From BRH-c25 sp964447145 (GTDB taxonomy: Bacteria; Bacillota; Clostridia; Lutisporales; Lutisporaceae): a stretch of DNA of 22,129 bases. The DNA lies in NCBI GenBank assembly GCA_964447145.1, contig CAYURW010000040.1, forward strand, positions 1 through 22,129, in the 5' to 3' direction. The notes below the pieces were generated by a model. It was not told where the DNA came from. It saw only the letters and a program-made list of their open reading frames with translations, and searched no databases. A program made the position numbers and the translations under genes. Shown here piece by piece: positions 21,253 through 22,129 of this stretch. Each line of letters opens with the position of its first letter. The first letter of the stretch is position 1.

Positions 21253-22129
21253 TACTCCATCTCCTTTACATGTGATTCAATGAACTCAATCTCAGATTCA
21301 TCGAGTCCATACTTTTTATATAGCTGCTGATCTATATTGTGAACCGGCTGTGACCAGTCAATGTCGGATGAGGGGGTAAAGTCCTGGAGAGGGACATATT
21401 TCCACTTTTCTGAGGTGTTGTGCTGCGTAACCTTTAAGACCCCCAGCAGTGCACGGGCGAATTTGGAGCGAACATATTTCAGCACTGCTTGCGCCTCTTT
21501 CTTAGTATCGAATGATCCAACTGTTAAAAACGTTTGAGTTGAACCAATTAGAGGAGTGCCAATTAGGGGTGAACTCAAAACTTCTCCGAAGGTGCCGCTG
21601 CTATTTGCTGCAGGAATAAATACTTTGTATTTATCCAAGCTTGCGTGTTCGGAAATATAATCCCGGCGAACCCATTTGTAGACACGTCTATTGTTTTGAA
21701 AACCCAGAAATTGAATGTATGAATACCCGTCATTTGGTTTCTTATCGGAAAATATGAAACCCAACCGGTCGAAGGCACTGGTTTTTATATCATATTTATG
21801 ATTCTTGCTGAGGTGGCTCTCTGCAACCGGATGGTCCTCGTGAAGCTTTTCTGTATACTTATATATTTCCTGACCAAAAATGATGCTGCTGAAGCTATCA
21901 TTATTCATACCAGCCACCTTTTTAATAATGCTATTCAACTCTTGAAATGCAGTAAATGTTCCTATTGCGCCAAAGTCAATATCTGCATCACGATAGGTGA
22001 CGGCAACCCCCCCTTTGATATCGGTGTTTGAAAATACTTTTGAGCTATCTTGTTCATAGTATTCCACCTTCAAATGCCCGTCTTCAAGCATCTTTTTATT
22101 CCATACTTTCGGAGTTGCACCTGCATTAT
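21252..22129 (-). CDS. Eco57I-like methylase/specificity protein, 5' part outside the window
   Basis: The frame is open to the window edge and reads NAGATPKVWNKKMLEDGHLK before the first ATG inside the window (22091), so this is the C-terminal 292 residues of a longer protein. The pattern WNKKML, then SSKVFSNTDIKGGVAVTYRD is what follows the catalytic domain in Eco57I-type adenine methylases, and the ending DIDWSQPVHNIDQQLYKKYG with IEFIESHVKEME is typical of such methylase/restriction proteins paired with large helicases. The visible part would hold the target-recognition region; the SAM-binding and NPPY motifs should lie upstream. It is coupled to the GIY-YIG/helicase gene by a TAATG overlap. 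Confidence 0.85.
   Translation of the reverse strand, partial: NAGATPKVWNKKMLEDGHLKVEYYEQDSSKVFSNTDIKGGVAVTYRDADIDFGAIGTFTAFQELNSIIKKVAGMNNDSFSSIIFGQEIYKYTEKLHEDHPVAESHLSKNHKYDIKTSAFDRLGFIFSDKKPNDGYSYIQFLGFQNNRRVYKWVRRDYISEHASLDKYKVFIPAANSSGTFGEVLSSPLIGTPLIGSTQTFLTVGSFDTKKEAQAVLKYVRSKFARALLGVLKVTQHNTSEKWKYVPLQDFTPSSDIDWSQPVHNIDQQLYKKYGLDESEIEFIESHVKEME

Noticed and set aside
1..22129. CRISPR array, rRNA genes or insertion sequences with transposase
   Set aside because: No regularly spaced repeats, no rRNA segments and no transposase motifs were seen on either strand.

Overview
The window looks like chromosomal DNA of an anaerobic, low-to-medium GC Firmicute, probably class Clostridia. The reasons are a TPP-riboswitch-controlled ThiT-type thiamine uptake protein, a Gram-positive surface protein with SLH repeats, GGAGG-type ribosome sites, sigma-A promoters and a Tn4451-like serine recombinase. 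The genus cannot be fixed from the sequence.

Layout. (1) 1-2720, minus strand: a three-gene operon of a beta-propeller-like lipoprotein, a nucleoside phosphorylase-family enzyme and a fumarylacetoacetate hydrolase-family enzyme cut by the window edge, with a recognisable promoter and an inverted repeat upstream. (2) 3198-4556, minus strand: thiT with its own promoter, TPP riboswitch, riboswitch terminator, long leader and 3' terminator; two pairs of hairpin repeats in opposite orientation bracket the riboswitch. (3) 4789-6243, plus strand: an EamA-family exporter and a 60-residue membrane protein. (4) 6328-17754: a tRNA-Thr(CGT) gene split in two by about 11.35 kb of inserted DNA. (5) 17869-22129, minus strand: a restriction system made of an Eco57I-like methylase/specificity protein (partial) and a 1127-residue GIY-YIG/helicase protein.

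The most unusual feature is the insertion in region 4. The 5' half of tRNA-Thr (6328-6375) and its 3' half (17723-17754) fit together as a perfect cloverleaf. The inserted ends form an 18-bp inverted repeat around a central GT, as expected for the attP of a large serine recombinase. Just inside the left end is a second, complete tRNA-Thr(CGT) that can replace the broken one. At 11457-11508 lies a second right end: the same arm motif joined to the 3' half of a third tRNA, followed by a terminator like that of the replacement tRNA and by what looks like the last residues of another recombinase. The best reading is two elements of one family. The newer one (6374-11479: recombinase, membrane protein + TIR, DinD, an unknown acidic protein) landed in the replacement tRNA carried by an older one (11479-17725: AraC-type regulator, SLH protein, RCC1-repeat protein, lipoprotein, a broken fic start). 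The surviving recombinase gene is interrupted by a single in-frame TAG.

Functionally, the newer element carries a TIR-domain protein translationally coupled to a small membrane protein, a plausible phage-defence pair, and sits beside a restriction system, so this tRNA locus looks like a defence and accessory hotspot. Two palindromes with the same TCGAATTCGA centre stand in front of two cargo units. The older element carries a secreted/surface-protein operon downstream of a probable regulator.
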